64,000 nucleotides of DNA, taken from NCBI RefSeq assembly GCF_020400825.1, contig NZ_JAINVH010000011.1, forward strand, positions 124,001 to 188,000, written 5' to 3'. The notes below the pieces were generated by a model that was not told the origin of the DNA, searched no databases, and saw nothing but the letters and a program-made list of their open reading frames with translations. This DNA comes from Streptomyces sp. HPF1205. Lineage in GTDB: Bacteria; Actinomycetota; Actinomycetes; Streptomycetales; Streptomycetaceae. Below are positions 47,983 to 57,183 of the stretch, one piece after another; positions within the stretch are counted from its first letter, which is position 1; each line of letters begins with the position of its first letter. The translations under genes and the position numbers were made by a program.

Positions 47983-48955
47983 GGTAGGCCAGCCGCGCCG
48001 GGTTCGCGACCGTGCGTATGCCCACCATGCCCCGTTCCCCGAACTCCGGCGCGAGGACGCCCACCACCTCGCCCCGTGCCGTGCCCACCACCGCCGCGTC
48101 CCCGTTGACCTCGGCCACGGTCCCGGTGATGCCCTCCGGCGCCCGTGCGCGCAGGCCGGTCAGAAAGCGTCCGACCTTCACCGCGCCCAAAACGGGCCGC
48201 CGGACCGCCCCCGGCTCCCAGCCCCCGTCGGACCAGGCCACCACGTCATCGGCGAGCAACTCCTCGACGGCCGCCCGGTCCTCGTCGAGAACCGCCCGCA
48301 GCAACTCCTCCACCGCTTGCCGCCGCTGCTCGCCGCCTGCCTCGGTCCTGGCCGGCGTCTCGCTCTCCCGTACCCGCTGCCGGGACCGCCGCAGCAATGA
48401 CCGACAGCGCTCCTCCGGCAGCCCGAGCACCGCGGAGGCGTCGGCCGGCCCGTAGCCGAACTGCTCCCGCAGTACGAATGCGGCCCGCTCGGCCGGCGAC
48501 ACGCGTTCCAGCACGACCAGTCGCGCCATGGAGACCGACTCCCGCGCCCCCGGAGTGTCCATCCGGCCCAGCGCGCCGGCGCCGGTGAGCACGGGCTCGG
48601 GCAGCCAGGCCACGGCGTGCCCCTCACGCCGTCCGCGCGACGCCGTCTCGGCCCGCCGTATCGCCTCGCCGACGACCTCACCGACGAGCCGGGCGCCGCT
48701 CGGGCCGTCGGCTCCGCCTCCGCCGTCCTTGCCGCGCCGGTCCCCCGGCGCGAGCAGCGTCGACACGATCGCTTCCGCCTCGCACGCCGATCCGAGCATG
48801 CGGTACGCGGCGCCGAACAGCCGCACCCGCATCGCCTCGGCCGCACGGTCTTCGGCGGCAGGGGGCAGCGGGCCTGTCTCCGGCCCGTCGGCCGACGCGA
48901 CATGACGCGCCGCCGTCTCCGTGCCGGTCGGTTCGTTTCCCCTCAGACCGTCCAC
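47948..48955 (-). CDS. ECF41-like sigma factor with degraded region 2
   Basis: 335 residues from GTG 48955, a start that overlaps the upstream gene's end by 13 bases. Region 2 begins normally (LFGAAYRMLGSACEAEAIV) but the usual VQDAWLRW and following helices are replaced by a Gly/Asp-rich stretch. The ECF41 linker WLPEPVLT, region 4 (RVSPAERAAFVLREQFGYGPADASAVLGL) and a SnoaL-like tail with the NPARLAYL motif are intact. Promoter melting is therefore doubtful; it may act as a regulator rather than a sigma factor. Confidence 0.8.
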   Translation of the reverse strand: MDGLRGNEPTGTETAARHVASADGPETGPLPPAAEDRAAEAMRVRLFGAAYRMLGSACEAEAIVSTLLAPGDRRGKDGGGGADGPSGARLVGEVVGEAIRRAETASRGRREGHAVAWLPEPVLTGAGALGRMDTPGARESVSMARLVVLERVSPAERAAFVLREQFGYGPADASAVLGLPEERCRSLLRRSRQRVRESETPARTEAGGEQRRQAVEELLRAVLDEDRAAVEELLADDVVAWSDGGWEPGAVRRPVLGAVKVGRFLTGLRARAPEGITGTVAEVNGDAAVVGTARGEVVGVLAPEFGERGMVGIRTVANPARLAYLTRQWVARAPR

Positions 48956-49548
48956 GCCTGCATCACATCCACCACGTCGCCGGCAACGGACAGCACGTCC
49001 GAGTCGAGTTCGGCACGGTCGGACAGCCGGGCCACCGATCCCTCCCGGTACTTTCCGTGCTCGGTCGCCGAATCCCACATGGACAGCACCAGGAAGTCGC
49101 TTCCGGTGCCCTGGCCGAAGACGCCGCGCAGCATGCCCGGCGACCCGGCCATGGCGGGATTCCACACCCGCTCCTGCATCGAGGTGAAGTGGTCGATCCG
49201 GTCCGGGCGCACCTTGCACAGCGCGACCCGCAGCAGATCGACGTCGTCGAACCGCGGTTCGAAGCCCACCTTCACATCGAGCCGGTGCTCGAAGAGGCGC
49301 ACGGCGAGCATCTCGAACGTGCCTTCCTGCGCGGCCGCGATGCCGTCGTGCGGGCCCGCCATGAACGCGTCGTACGAACCGCGCTCGTCCCAGAAGGCGA
49401 AAAGGTGCGCCACCCCGGGCTGGGCCCGGCTCCAGCCACCGCCCTGGCCGCGGAATCCGGGCTGACTCCTGAGCGCGGCCCAGCCGCGCTGACCCTGGTC
49501 GAACCGGGCCCTGTCGAGGACCCCGCAGCGTATCCACTTCACCAACAC
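48943..49548 (-). CDS. DUF4937 (YdbC-like) dimeric-barrel protein
   Basis: 201 residues, two ferredoxin-like alpha-beta barrel halves: about 1-95 (LVKWIRCGVLDRARFDQGQRGW ... VAHLFAFWDERGSYDAFM) and about 100-200 (LLRVALCKVRPDRIDHFTSMQERVWNPAM ... FLVLSMWDSATEHGKY). It resembles antibiotic-biosynthesis-monooxygenase/YdbC proteins; the reaction is unknown. It overlaps the degraded sigma factor gene, so the two form a unit. Confidence 0.8.
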   Translation of the reverse strand: MLVKWIRCGVLDRARFDQGQRGWAALRSQPGFRGQGGGWSRAQPGVAHLFAFWDERGSYDAFMAGPHDGIAAAQEGTFEMLAVRLFEHRLDVKVGFEPRFDDVDLLRVALCKVRPDRIDHFTSMQERVWNPAMAGSPGMLRGVFGQGTGSDFLVLSMWDSATEHGKYREGSVARLSDRAELDSDVLSVAGDVVDVMQAWTV

Positions 49549-49966
49549 CGCGCCATCGTAGTGGCGTTGAGCGCACGCTCAGGACCACGGCCAAGGCCTG
49601 CCAGAAGGTCACCGCACCGCCCGGCTTCAGCGTTGCAGCCTCTCGCCCGGCCCCGCCGCGGCGAAGGCCGCCTCCAGGCCGTCGCCGCCCTCCGTGGGCC
49701 GACGGCTTCCGGCGCGACACCCGGCCCGGAGATCTTGGTCAGGACACGCGGCCGACCGGATGCTCCCCGGGCTCGTCGAAGGCCGGGGCGGTGAGCGGAA
49801 CGCAGCACCGTCACCAAGCGGGCCGAACACGAATGGGGAGCCGTTCACTCGAACGGCTCCCCATCGACTCGTACGATCACCCGGTCATGTGCGACCCGGT
49901 CGGCCGACCGTCAGGTCGCCGCGTCCCCGGCGACGGCCGATCCCACACGGTCCCGGGTGCCCGCTG
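49549..49966. other. Intergenic region between the DUF4937 gene and nrdJ
   Basis: No coding gene is supported in these 418 bases. The right part carries the nrdJ terminator hairpin. The left part should contain the promoter of the DUF4937-sigma pair; no clear promoter was recognised. Confidence 0.5.
49833..49864 (-). terminator. nrdRJ operon terminator
   Basis: Perfect 14-bp arms 49833-49846 (ATGGGGAGCCGTTC) and 49851-49864 with an ACTC loop, about 100-135 bases downstream of the nrdJ stop. Confidence 0.85.
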
Positions 49967-52855
49967 TCAGCTGCACCCGCTCGTGGAGCCGCAGCCCTCG
50001 CACAGGTAGCAGCTTCCGGCTCGCCGCATCTTCGTGCCGCAGGAGAAGCACAGCGGCGCGTCCGCGTTGAGCCCGAGCTGGATCTCCAGCAGCTCCGTGG
50101 AGCTGTGCGCCTCCCTGGGCGCGGGCTGGGCCGCCTCCGGCTTGGCCGCCGAAACCGGCTTCCGCTGCGACTCGACCTCACGCGGAGCGGACTGCGCCAG
50201 GCCCTCGACGTCGACTTCCTCGTCGGTGGGCTCGTAGGACCCCGTGTCCAGATGCCGCTGCCGCTCCTCGGCTGAGTGGATGCCGAGAGCCGAACGGGTC
50301 TCGAAGGGCAGGAAGTCCAGCGCGAGGCGGCGGAAGATGTAGTCCACGATCGACTGCGCCATCCGCACGTCCGGATCGTCGGTGAGTCCGGCCGGCTCGA
50401 AGCGCATGTTGGTGAACTTCGAGACGTACGTCTCCAGCGGGACGCCGTACTGCATGCCGACGGACACGGCGATGGAGAAGGCGTCCATCATGCCCGCCAG
50501 GGTGGAACCCTGCTTGGACATCTTCAGGAAGACCTCGCCGAGGCCGTCGTCCGGGTAGGAGTTGGCCGTCATGTAGCCCTCGGCGCCGCCGACGGTGAAC
50601 GACGTGGTGATACCCGGGCGGCCCTTGGGCAGGCGCTTGCGGACCGGACGGTACTCGACGACCTTCTCGACCGGCGCGGGCGCCTGCTCGGCCGCCGAGG
50701 TCTCCGCAGCGGCCTGCTTGTTCTTCTTGGCGGACAGCGGCTGACCGACCTTGCAGTTGTCGCGGTAGATCGCCAGCGCCTTCAGACCCAGCTTCCAGCC
50801 CTCGAAGTAGACCTGCTCGACCTCCTCGACGGTGGCCGACTCGGGCAGGTTGACCGTCTTGGAGATGGCGCCGGACAGGAACGGCTGCGCGGCCGCCATC
50901 ATCCGTACGTGACCCATGGCGGAGATCGCCCGCTCGCCCATGGCGCAGTCGAACACTTCGTAGTGCTCGTGCTTCAGCCCCGGCGCGTCGATCACGTTGC
51001 CGTGCTCGGCGATGTGGGCCACGATCGCCTCGATCTGCTCTTCCTGGTAACCCAGCCGCTTGAGGGCGGTCGGCACCGTGTTGTTGACGATCTGCATCGA
51101 GCCGCCGCCGACCAGCTTCTTGAACTTGACCAGGGCCAGGTCGGGCTCGACGCCTGTGGTGTCGCAGTCCATCATCAGGCCGATGGTGCCGGTGGGCGCG
51201 AGCACGGACGCCTGTGCGTTGCGGAAGCCGTGCTTCTCGCCGAGCCGCAGCACGTCCTGCCACGCCTCTGTGGCCGCCGCCCACACCGGGGTGTCCAGGT
51301 CGTCCATCCGCTTGGCCGCCGCATTGGCGTCGGAGTGCTGCTTCATGACCCGCTTGTGCGCGTCGGCGTTGCGGGCGTAGCCGTCGTACGAACCGACGAC
51401 CGCGGCCAGCTCCGCGGACCGCCGGTACGACGTCCCGGTCATCAGGGAGGTGATCGCACCGGCCAGCGCCCGGCCGCCGTCGGAGTCGTAGGCGTGGCCC
51501 GTCGCCATGAGCAGGGCGCCGAGGTTGGCATAGCCGATGCCCAGCTGCCGGAAGGCGCGGGTGGTCTCACCGATCTTCTGGGTCGGGAAGTCCGCGAAGC
51601 AGATGGAGATGTCCATCGCCGTGATGACCAGCTCGACGACCTTGGTGAACCGCTCGGCGTCGAAGGACTGGTGGCCGGCGTCGTCGTGGCGCAGGAATTT
51701 GAGCAGGTTCAAAGACGCCAGGTTGCAGCTCGAGTTGTCCAGGTGCATGTACTCGCTGCAAGGGTTGGAGGCCGTGATCCTGCCGGTCTCCGGCGACGTG
51801 TGCCAGTGGTTGATCGTGTCGTCGTACTGGATGCCGGGGTCGGCGCACGCCCAGGCGGCCTCCGCCATCTTGCGGAACAGCGACTTGGCGTCGACTTCCT
51901 CGATGACCTCGCCGGTCATCCGGGCGCGCAGGCCGAAGGAGCGGCCGGACTCGACGGCCTTCATGAACTCGTCGTTCACCCGGACGGAGTTGTTCGCGTT
52001 CTGGTACTGCACGGAGGTGATGTCGTCTCCGCCCAGGTCCATGTCGAACCCCGCGTCACGCAGGGCGCGGATCTTCTCCTCCTCCTTGACCTTGGTCTCG
52101 ATGAACGCCTCGACGTCCGGGTGGTCGACGTCCAGGACGACCATCTTGGCGGCGCGCCGGGTGGCGCCCCCCGACTTGATGGTGCCCGCGGAGGCGTCAG
52201 CGCCGCGCATGAACGAGACCGGGCCCGAAGCGTTGCCGCCGGAGGAGAGCAGCTCCTTGGAGGAACGGATGCGCGACAGGTTCAGGCCGGCACCCGAGCC
52301 GCCCTTGAAGATCATCCCCTCTTCCTTGTACCAGTCGAGGATCGACTCCATGGAGTCGTCGACGGACAGGATGAAGCACGCCGACACCTGCTGCGGCTGC
52401 GCGGTGCCCACGTTGAACCAGACGGGCGAGTTGAAGCTGAAAACCTGGTGGAGCAGCGCGTACGTCAGTTCGTGCTCGAAGATCTCGGCGTCCGCGGGGG
52501 ACGTGAAGTAGCCGTGCTCCTCGCCCGCCGCCCGGTACGTCCGCACGACCCGGTCGATCAGCTGCTTCAGGCTCTTCTCCCGCTGGGGGCTGCCCACCGC
52601 GCCGCGGAAGTACTTGCTGGTGACGATGTTGACCGCGTTCACCGACCAGAAGTCGGGGAACTCCACACCACGCTGCTCGAAGTTGATCGAGCCGTCGCGC
52701 CAGTTGGTCATGACGACGTCACGGTGCTCCCAGACCACCTCGTCATACGGGTGCACGCCCGGGGTGGTGTGGATGCGCTCGATACGCAGGCCCTTGCTCG
52801 CCTTCGACCCCTTGGTACGGGAACCGCGTGCCGGGCCGCTCGCCGTCTCTGTCAT
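49967..52855 (-). CDS. nrdJ: Adenosylcobalamin-dependent (class II) ribonucleotide reductase
   Basis: 962 residues. Active-site elements include VSACFILSVDDSMESILDW, GGSGAGLNLSRIRSSKELL and NPCSEYMHLDNSSCNLASLN; the tail CFSCGTKMRRAGSCYLCEGC is a zinc-ribbon with redox cysteines. The enzyme reduces ribonucleotides to deoxyribonucleotides using vitamin B12 coenzyme and needs no oxygen. It follows nrdR by 115 bases in the same direction and should be cotranscribed and repressed by NrdR. Confidence 0.97.
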   Translation of the reverse strand: MTETASGPARGSRTKGSKASKGLRIERIHTTPGVHPYDEVVWEHRDVVMTNWRDGSINFEQRGVEFPDFWSVNAVNIVTSKYFRGAVGSPQREKSLKQLIDRVVRTYRAAGEEHGYFTSPADAEIFEHELTYALLHQVFSFNSPVWFNVGTAQPQQVSACFILSVDDSMESILDWYKEEGMIFKGGSGAGLNLSRIRSSKELLSSGGNASGPVSFMRGADASAGTIKSGGATRRAAKMVVLDVDHPDVEAFIETKVKEEEKIRALRDAGFDMDLGGDDITSVQYQNANNSVRVNDEFMKAVESGRSFGLRARMTGEVIEEVDAKSLFRKMAEAAWACADPGIQYDDTINHWHTSPETGRITASNPCSEYMHLDNSSCNLASLNLLKFLRHDDAGHQSFDAERFTKVVELVITAMDISICFADFPTQKIGETTRAFRQLGIGYANLGALLMATGHAYDSDGGRALAGAITSLMTGTSYRRSAELAAVVGSYDGYARNADAHKRVMKQHSDANAAAKRMDDLDTPVWAAATEAWQDVLRLGEKHGFRNAQASVLAPTGTIGLMMDCDTTGVEPDLALVKFKKLVGGGSMQIVNNTVPTALKRLGYQEEQIEAIVAHIAEHGNVIDAPGLKHEHYEVFDCAMGERAISAMGHVRMMAAAQPFLSGAISKTVNLPESATVEEVEQVYFEGWKLGLKALAIYRDNCKVGQPLSAKKNKQAAAETSAAEQAPAPVEKVVEYRPVRKRLPKGRPGITTSFTVGGAEGYMTANSYPDDGLGEVFLKMSKQGSTLAGMMDAFSIAVSVGMQYGVPLETYVSKFTNMRFEPAGLTDDPDVRMAQSIVDYIFRRLALDFLPFETRSALGIHSAEERQRHLDTGSYEPTDEEVDVEGLAQSAPREVESQRKPVSAAKPEAAQPAPREAHSSTELLEIQLGLNADAPLCFSCGTKMRRAGSCYLCEGCGSTSGCS

Positions 52856-52970
52856 TCCGCCTCCCTATACGGGCGAAAACGCCCTGATGTGCGCGGATCT
52901 TCCCGCAGCACGGTGTTGTCTGGCGCCGGAACGCCCCTGGCGCTCCGGCAAGATCCGGTTCCTCAGCCGC

Positions 52971-53480
52971 TCAGTCGGCGGCCGCGGGCGTGGCGACTCC
53001 GAGCTCCTCGTCGAGCCCGCCAGGAGTGCTGGGGGGCAGCTGCTCGCGCAGCTCCCTGATGGCCCCCTCGAAGTCCTCAAGCGAATCGAACGCGCGGTAC
53101 ACGGAGGCGAACCGCAGGTAAGCGACCAGGTCGAGTTCCTGGAGCGGACCGAGTATCGCCAGCCCCACGTCGTGGGTCGACAGCTCGGCGCTGCCGGTGG
53201 CCCTGACCGCCTCCTCGACCCGCTGGCCGAGCTGCGCGAGGGCGTCCTCGGTGACGGGACGTCCCTGGCACGCCTTGCGCACACCCGCGATCACCTTGTC
53301 GCGGCTGAACGGCTCGGTCACCCCGCTGCGCTTGATCACCATCAGTGACGCGGTCTCCACCGTGGTGAAACGGCGGCCGCAATCCGGACACTGGCGCCGA
53401 CGGCGGATCGACGCCCCGTCGTCCGTCGTCCGACTGTCGACCACACGGCTGTCGGGGTGCCGGCAGAAGGGACAGTGCAC
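52971..53480 (-). CDS. nrdR: Transcriptional repressor NrdR
   Basis: 169 residues from GTG 53480 ([17 protein letters not shown]). The N-terminal zinc ribbon has CPFC and [10 protein letters not shown]; the ATP-cone domain occupies about 50-140 ([25 protein letters not shown]). It senses ATP/dATP and represses ribonucleotide reductase genes. Two NrdR boxes lie about 100-145 bases upstream, so the operon is autoregulated. Confidence 0.96.
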   Translation of the reverse strand: MHCPFCRHPDSRVVDSRTTDDGASIRRRRQCPDCGRRFTTVETASLMVIKRSGVTEPFSRDKVIAGVRKACQGRPVTEDALAQLGQRVEEAVRATGSAELSTHDVGLAILGPLQELDLVAYLRFASVYRAFDSLEDFEGAIRELREQLPPSTPGGLDEELGVATPAAAD

Positions 53481-53578
53481 GCTTCCAACCCCCTTCCCCA
53501 CCCACGGTGAACGCACGACGACAAGGCTCCCGCAAGGCCCGTACAGGCCTCCGAAGCACCACTCATACTAGCCACGCG

Positions 53579-53625
53579 ACCACAACTTGTGGTGGCCAGG
53601 TCCTATCCAACCACTAGATCTGGTG
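53579..53625. promoter_or_regulatory. Two NrdR boxes upstream of nrdR-nrdJ
   Basis: ACCACAACTTGTGGTG (53579-53594) and ACCACTAGATCTGGTG (53610-53625) both fit the 16-base NrdR-box pattern (near-palindromic, WtAxATxT-like core). Their centres are 31 bases apart, about three helical turns, as in known tandem NrdR sites. A minus-strand -10-like TAGTAT is at 53565-53570. Confidence 0.8.
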
Positions 53626-53838
53626 CCCTTGCACCACCGGGGTGGGGTCCGCGTGTCGCCACCACGGTGCGGATCCGGGGCGCCTCGGAGTGTAGGCGCA
53701 CGGGCCGACCCGCGGGCGACCGCGCGCCGCCGGGACGGCCGGGGTGCACACTGCTCCAGGAAGCCACCGCGGTCCACGCGGTTCGGACGACGACCCGTCG
53801 GGCGCTCGGCCGGCGCACGCCACGGCCGGCCTCCGACC

Positions 53839-53882
53839 GGTCCACAGCCGGTCCGCAGCCCGTCCGCAGCCCGTCCGCAGCC
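53839..53882. repeat. Four 11-bp tandem repeats between nrdR and lexA
   Basis: Units at 53839, 53850, 53861 and 53872 follow GGTCCRCAGCC / CGTCCGCAGCC. The divergent gap 53481-54095 holds no gene otherwise; the repeat lies between the NrdR boxes and the LexA boxes. Confidence 0.75.
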
Positions 53883-53915
53883 GTCTCCGGCGGACCTCGG
53901 CAGCGAACCAGGTAA

Positions 53916-53931
53916 TCGAACTTTCATTCGA
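53916..53931. promoter_or_regulatory. LexA (SOS) box 1 upstream of lexA
   Basis: TCGAACTTTCATTCGA matches TCGAAC-N4-GTTCGA at 11 of 12 defined bases. Confidence 0.75.
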
Positions 53932-53980
53932 TCCATACACCCGGTACCTTGATCACGTCAGCGGATTTATGCAAATTCAC

Positions 53981-53996
53981 TCGAACGTGTGTTTGG
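53981..53996. promoter_or_regulatory. LexA (SOS) box 2 upstream of lexA
   Basis: TCGAACGTGTGTTTGG matches the SOS box at 10 of 12 bases, 100 bases before the lexA start and 65 bases from box 1. A TTGATC at 53949-53954 with CAAATT 17 bases later could be the promoter it covers. Confidence 0.75.
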
Positions 53997-54095
53997 CGCA
54001 ACCTTTCGAAACCCACTACCGTTGTACTAACCGCCCGTGCCGAGAAGCGGGCCGACCGCAGCCATGCGGTGGAGAACAACGTGAAAGGGGCCGCC

Positions 54096-54875
54096 GTGAC
54101 CACCACCGCAGAGAGCGCCACCTCGACATTGCCCGCCCATGACCGATCCCCGGATCGAATCGGCCCGTTGGACATGATGAACGAAGACACCGCCCCGAAG
54201 CCCGCGCGCTCCCTCCCCGGACGGCCCCCGGGCATTCGCGCCGACAGCTCCGGACTCACCGAACGGCAACGACGGGTTATCGAGGTCATCAGGGACTCGG
54301 TGCAGCGCCGTGGATATCCGCCGTCCATGCGGGAGATCGGCCAGGCCGTCGGCCTGTCCAGCACCTCCTCGGTGGCCCACCAGTTGATGGCCCTCGAACG
54401 CAAGGGATTCCTGCGCCGCGACCCGCACCGCCCCCGCGCGTACGAGGTCCGGGCCTCGGACGCCGGCCACCCGCAGCCCACCGACACCGCGGGAAAGCCG
54501 TCCGCGTCCTACGTACCGCTGGTCGGCCGGATCGCGGCCGGTGGACCGATTCTGGCGGAGGAATCCGTCGAGGACGTCTTCCCGCTGCCGCGCCAGCTGG
54601 TGGGTGACGGCGAACTCTTCGTCCTCAAGGTCGTCGGTGACTCGATGATCGAGGCGGCTATTTGCGACGGCGACTGGGTGACCGTGCGCCGCCAGCCCGT
54701 GGCGGAGAACGGCGACATCGTCGCCGCGATGCTGGACGGCGAGGCCACCGTCAAGCGCTTCAAGCGGGACAACGGCCACGTGTGGCTGCTCCCGCACAAC
54801 GCGGCCTATCAGCCCATTCCTGGTGACGAGGCCACCATTCTCGGCAAGGTCGTGGCGGTGCTCCGCCGCATCTGA
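54096..54875 (+). CDS. lexA: SOS repressor LexA
   Basis: 259 residues from GTG 54096 ([10 protein letters not shown]), with AAAGGGG upstream; other Streptomyces LexA proteins also have such an N-terminal extension. HTH region about 80-135 ([25 protein letters not shown]...[19 protein letters not shown]). The self-cleavage site Ala-Gly lies in [13 protein letters not shown], with catalytic Ser in [10 protein letters not shown] and Lys in ATVKRFKR. RecA-stimulated autocleavage derepresses DNA-repair genes. Two SOS boxes precede it. Confidence 0.97.
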   Translation: MTTTAESATSTLPAHDRSPDRIGPLDMMNEDTAPKPARSLPGRPPGIRADSSGLTERQRRVIEVIRDSVQRRGYPPSMREIGQAVGLSSTSSVAHQLMALERKGFLRRDPHRPRAYEVRASDAGHPQPTDTAGKPSASYVPLVGRIAAGGPILAEESVEDVFPLPRQLVGDGELFVLKVVGDSMIEAAICDGDWVTVRRQPVAENGDIVAAMLDGEATVKRFKRDNGHVWLLPHNAAYQPIPGDEATILGKVVAVLRRI

Positions 54876-54892
54876 GCGACCCGCTCCCACGT

Positions 54893-54922
54893 GCCCCGGA
54901 ACCGGCGTGGCGGTTCCGGGGC
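54893..54922. terminator. Bidirectional terminator between lexA and the DinG helicase gene
   Basis: Perfect 11-bp arms 54893-54903 (GCCCCGGAACC) and 54912-54922 with an 8-base loop, between two convergent stops. Confidence 0.8.
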
Positions 54923-54969
54923 TGCGTCGTCATCACGAGGCGCGGCTGTCCTGCGGCCCCTGGATCCCC

Positions 54970-56997
54970 TCAGTCCTTGGCGCCTGCATCAATGGCCGCG
55001 AGTGACCTGCGCACCTGATTGCGGTCGGTCGTGTACCAGAATTCCGGCATGGAGGTCCGCAGGAATCCGCCGTAGCGCGCAGTGGCCAGCCTCGGGTCGA
55101 GGACGGCCACCACACCTCGGTCCCCACTCGCCCTGATGAGGCGGCCGGCCCCCTGTGCCATCAACAGCGCGGCGTGCGTGGCCGCCACCGCCATGAAGCC
55201 GTTGCCCCCGTTCTCCTCCACCGACTTCTGCCGGGCGCTCATCAGCGGATCGTCAGGCCGGGGGAAGGGAATGCGATCCATGACCACCAACTGGCAGTTC
55301 GGACCGGGCACATCCACCCCCTGCCACAGCGACAGCGTCCCGAACAGGCAGGTGCGGGCGTCCTGCGAGAACCTCCGGATGAGCTCTCCGAGGGTCTCCT
55401 CGCCCTGCAGCAGCACCGGGTGGTCCAGCCGGCCCCGCAGCGCCTCCGCGGCGGCCTGGGCGCCACGCATGGACGAGAACAGCCCGAGCGTGCGGCCCCC
55501 GGCCGCCTCGATCAGCTCGGCCAATTCGTCCAGCATGTCCTCACGGCTGCTGTCCCGGCCTGGCTGGTTCAGATGCCTGGCGACATAAAGGATGCCCTGC
55601 TTGCGATAGTCGAACGGAGAGCCCACGTCGAGGCCCTTCCACGGCGGTACGTCGTCGCCTTCGGTGCCCTCGGGGGCGAGACCCAGGGACGCCGCCACAC
55701 CGTTGAAGTCGCCGCCGAGCTTGAGCGTCGCCGAGGTGAGCACCACCGACCGCTCGGTGAACAGCTTTTCGCGCAGCAGCCCCGAGACGGTCAGCGGTGC
55801 CACCCGCAGCGAGGCTCCGAAGCGGTCGTGGCGCTCGCACCACACCACGTCGTACTCCGAGCCCTGCAGCAGCCGCTCACTGACCTCGTGGACGTGATCC
55901 ACCGAGGCCAGGGCCTGTTTGCGAACGGCGTCCTCGTCCTGCACCGACTTGTCACGGGTGTCGCCGAGCGCGGTGATCACCTGACGGCACGCGTCCCGGA
56001 GTGCGGCCAGAACGTACCCGAGATCCTCCGGGATCTCCTCAAGGCGTCCGGGCAGGGCCAGCTCCATCACCCGCTCGAACCCCTCGCCCGCGCTCAGCAG
56101 GGCGTCGGCCGCCTTCTCGTTGACGAGCTTGGCAGCCCGTTTGACGGCCCTGTTGACGCCGATCGGGGACAGTTCCCCGGTGGCGACCCCGGTGACGCGG
56201 GAGACGAGCTCATGCGCCTCGTCGATGATCAGCACCTCATGGCTCGGCAGCACCGGCGCTCCCTCGATGGCGTCGATGGCCAGGAGTGCGTGGTTGGTGA
56301 CCACGACATCCGCCAGCTTGGCGCGCTCGCGGGCGGCCTCGGCGAAGCATTCGGCGCCATAAGCGCACTTGGTGGCTCCCAGGCACTCCCGGGAGGTCAC
56401 CGACACCTGGCTCCACGCCCGGTCCGAGACGCCGGGGGTGAGACCGTCGCGGTCCCCGGTCTCCGTCTCGTCCGCCCAGTCCCGCAATCGCAGCAAGTCC
56501 TGCCCGAGCTTGCTGGTCGGCGCCGCGGCCTCGAAGGGGTCGAAGAGGCCGTCCTCCTCGTCCTGGGGTACGCCCTCGTGCAGGCGGTGCAGGCACAAAT
56601 AGTTCGACCGGCCCTTGAGCATCGCGTACTGCGGTTCGCGGCGCAGCAGCGGTTTGAGGGCCTCCACCGTGCGCGGCAGGTCGCGCTCCACCAGCTGCCG
56701 CTGCAGAGCCAGGGTGGCCGTGGCCACGACCACCCGCTCACCATGGGCGAGGGCGGGCACCAGATAGCCCAGGGACTTGCCGGTGCCGGTGCCGGCCTGG
56801 ACGAGCAGGTGCGACTGATCGTCCACAGCGGCGGCGACGGCCTCGGCCATGGCGACCTGGCCGGCCCGTTCCACACCGCCGACGGCGGTCACGGCGGCGT
56901 GCAGCAGGTCGGTGAGCGCTGGGGATCCCTCCGCGGCGGACGGCGGGGCGCTGTCCGGTTCTTCCGCCGCGTCCTGGAGGCTGGTCGTGGTTTCCAT
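54970..56997 (-). CDS. DinG/XPD-family ATP-dependent DNA helicase
   Basis: 675 residues. Walker A is GTGTGKSLGYLVPAL, Walker B is IIDEAHEL, and motif VI is GAGRLIRASGDRG. The four iron-sulfur cysteines are visible: one in NYLCLHRLH and three in RECLGATKCAYGAECF. It unwinds 5'-3' past DNA damage or R-loops. It is convergent with lexA; no SOS box was found upstream. Confidence 0.93.
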   Translation of the reverse strand: METTTSLQDAAEEPDSAPPSAAEGSPALTDLLHAAVTAVGGVERAGQVAMAEAVAAAVDDQSHLLVQAGTGTGKSLGYLVPALAHGERVVVATATLALQRQLVERDLPRTVEALKPLLRREPQYAMLKGRSNYLCLHRLHEGVPQDEEDGLFDPFEAAAPTSKLGQDLLRLRDWADETETGDRDGLTPGVSDRAWSQVSVTSRECLGATKCAYGAECFAEAARERAKLADVVVTNHALLAIDAIEGAPVLPSHEVLIIDEAHELVSRVTGVATGELSPIGVNRAVKRAAKLVNEKAADALLSAGEGFERVMELALPGRLEEIPEDLGYVLAALRDACRQVITALGDTRDKSVQDEDAVRKQALASVDHVHEVSERLLQGSEYDVVWCERHDRFGASLRVAPLTVSGLLREKLFTERSVVLTSATLKLGGDFNGVAASLGLAPEGTEGDDVPPWKGLDVGSPFDYRKQGILYVARHLNQPGRDSSREDMLDELAELIEAAGGRTLGLFSSMRGAQAAAEALRGRLDHPVLLQGEETLGELIRRFSQDARTCLFGTLSLWQGVDVPGPNCQLVVMDRIPFPRPDDPLMSARQKSVEENGGNGFMAVAATHAALLMAQGAGRLIRASGDRGVVAVLDPRLATARYGGFLRTSMPEFWYTTDRNQVRRSLAAIDAGAKD

Positions 56998-57183
56998 AGG
57001 GAGGCCAGCCTACGGCGAATCACTGACAGCGCGGCCCCGGTCACCGCGCCCGACGGGTGGACCGGTGACCGGTCGGACGGGACGGTTCCCGTCGCCCTGG
57101 CGCGATCCGCGCCCTGCCGTCGTCGGTCGGTCCCGTCCCGTTCGCGGGACCTCCGCCGTCGCGCGGTGCTAGCTTCTGGTCAC

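Noticed and set aside
53481..53600. B12 riboswitch in front of nrdR-nrdJ
   Set aside because: No conserved B12 box was seen, and the leader is too short; NrdR boxes explain the control.
54876..57183. SOS box in front of the DinG helicase gene
   Set aside because: No TCGAAC-N4-GTTCGA-like sequence was seen between 56998 and 57183, although DinG homologues elsewhere are SOS genes.
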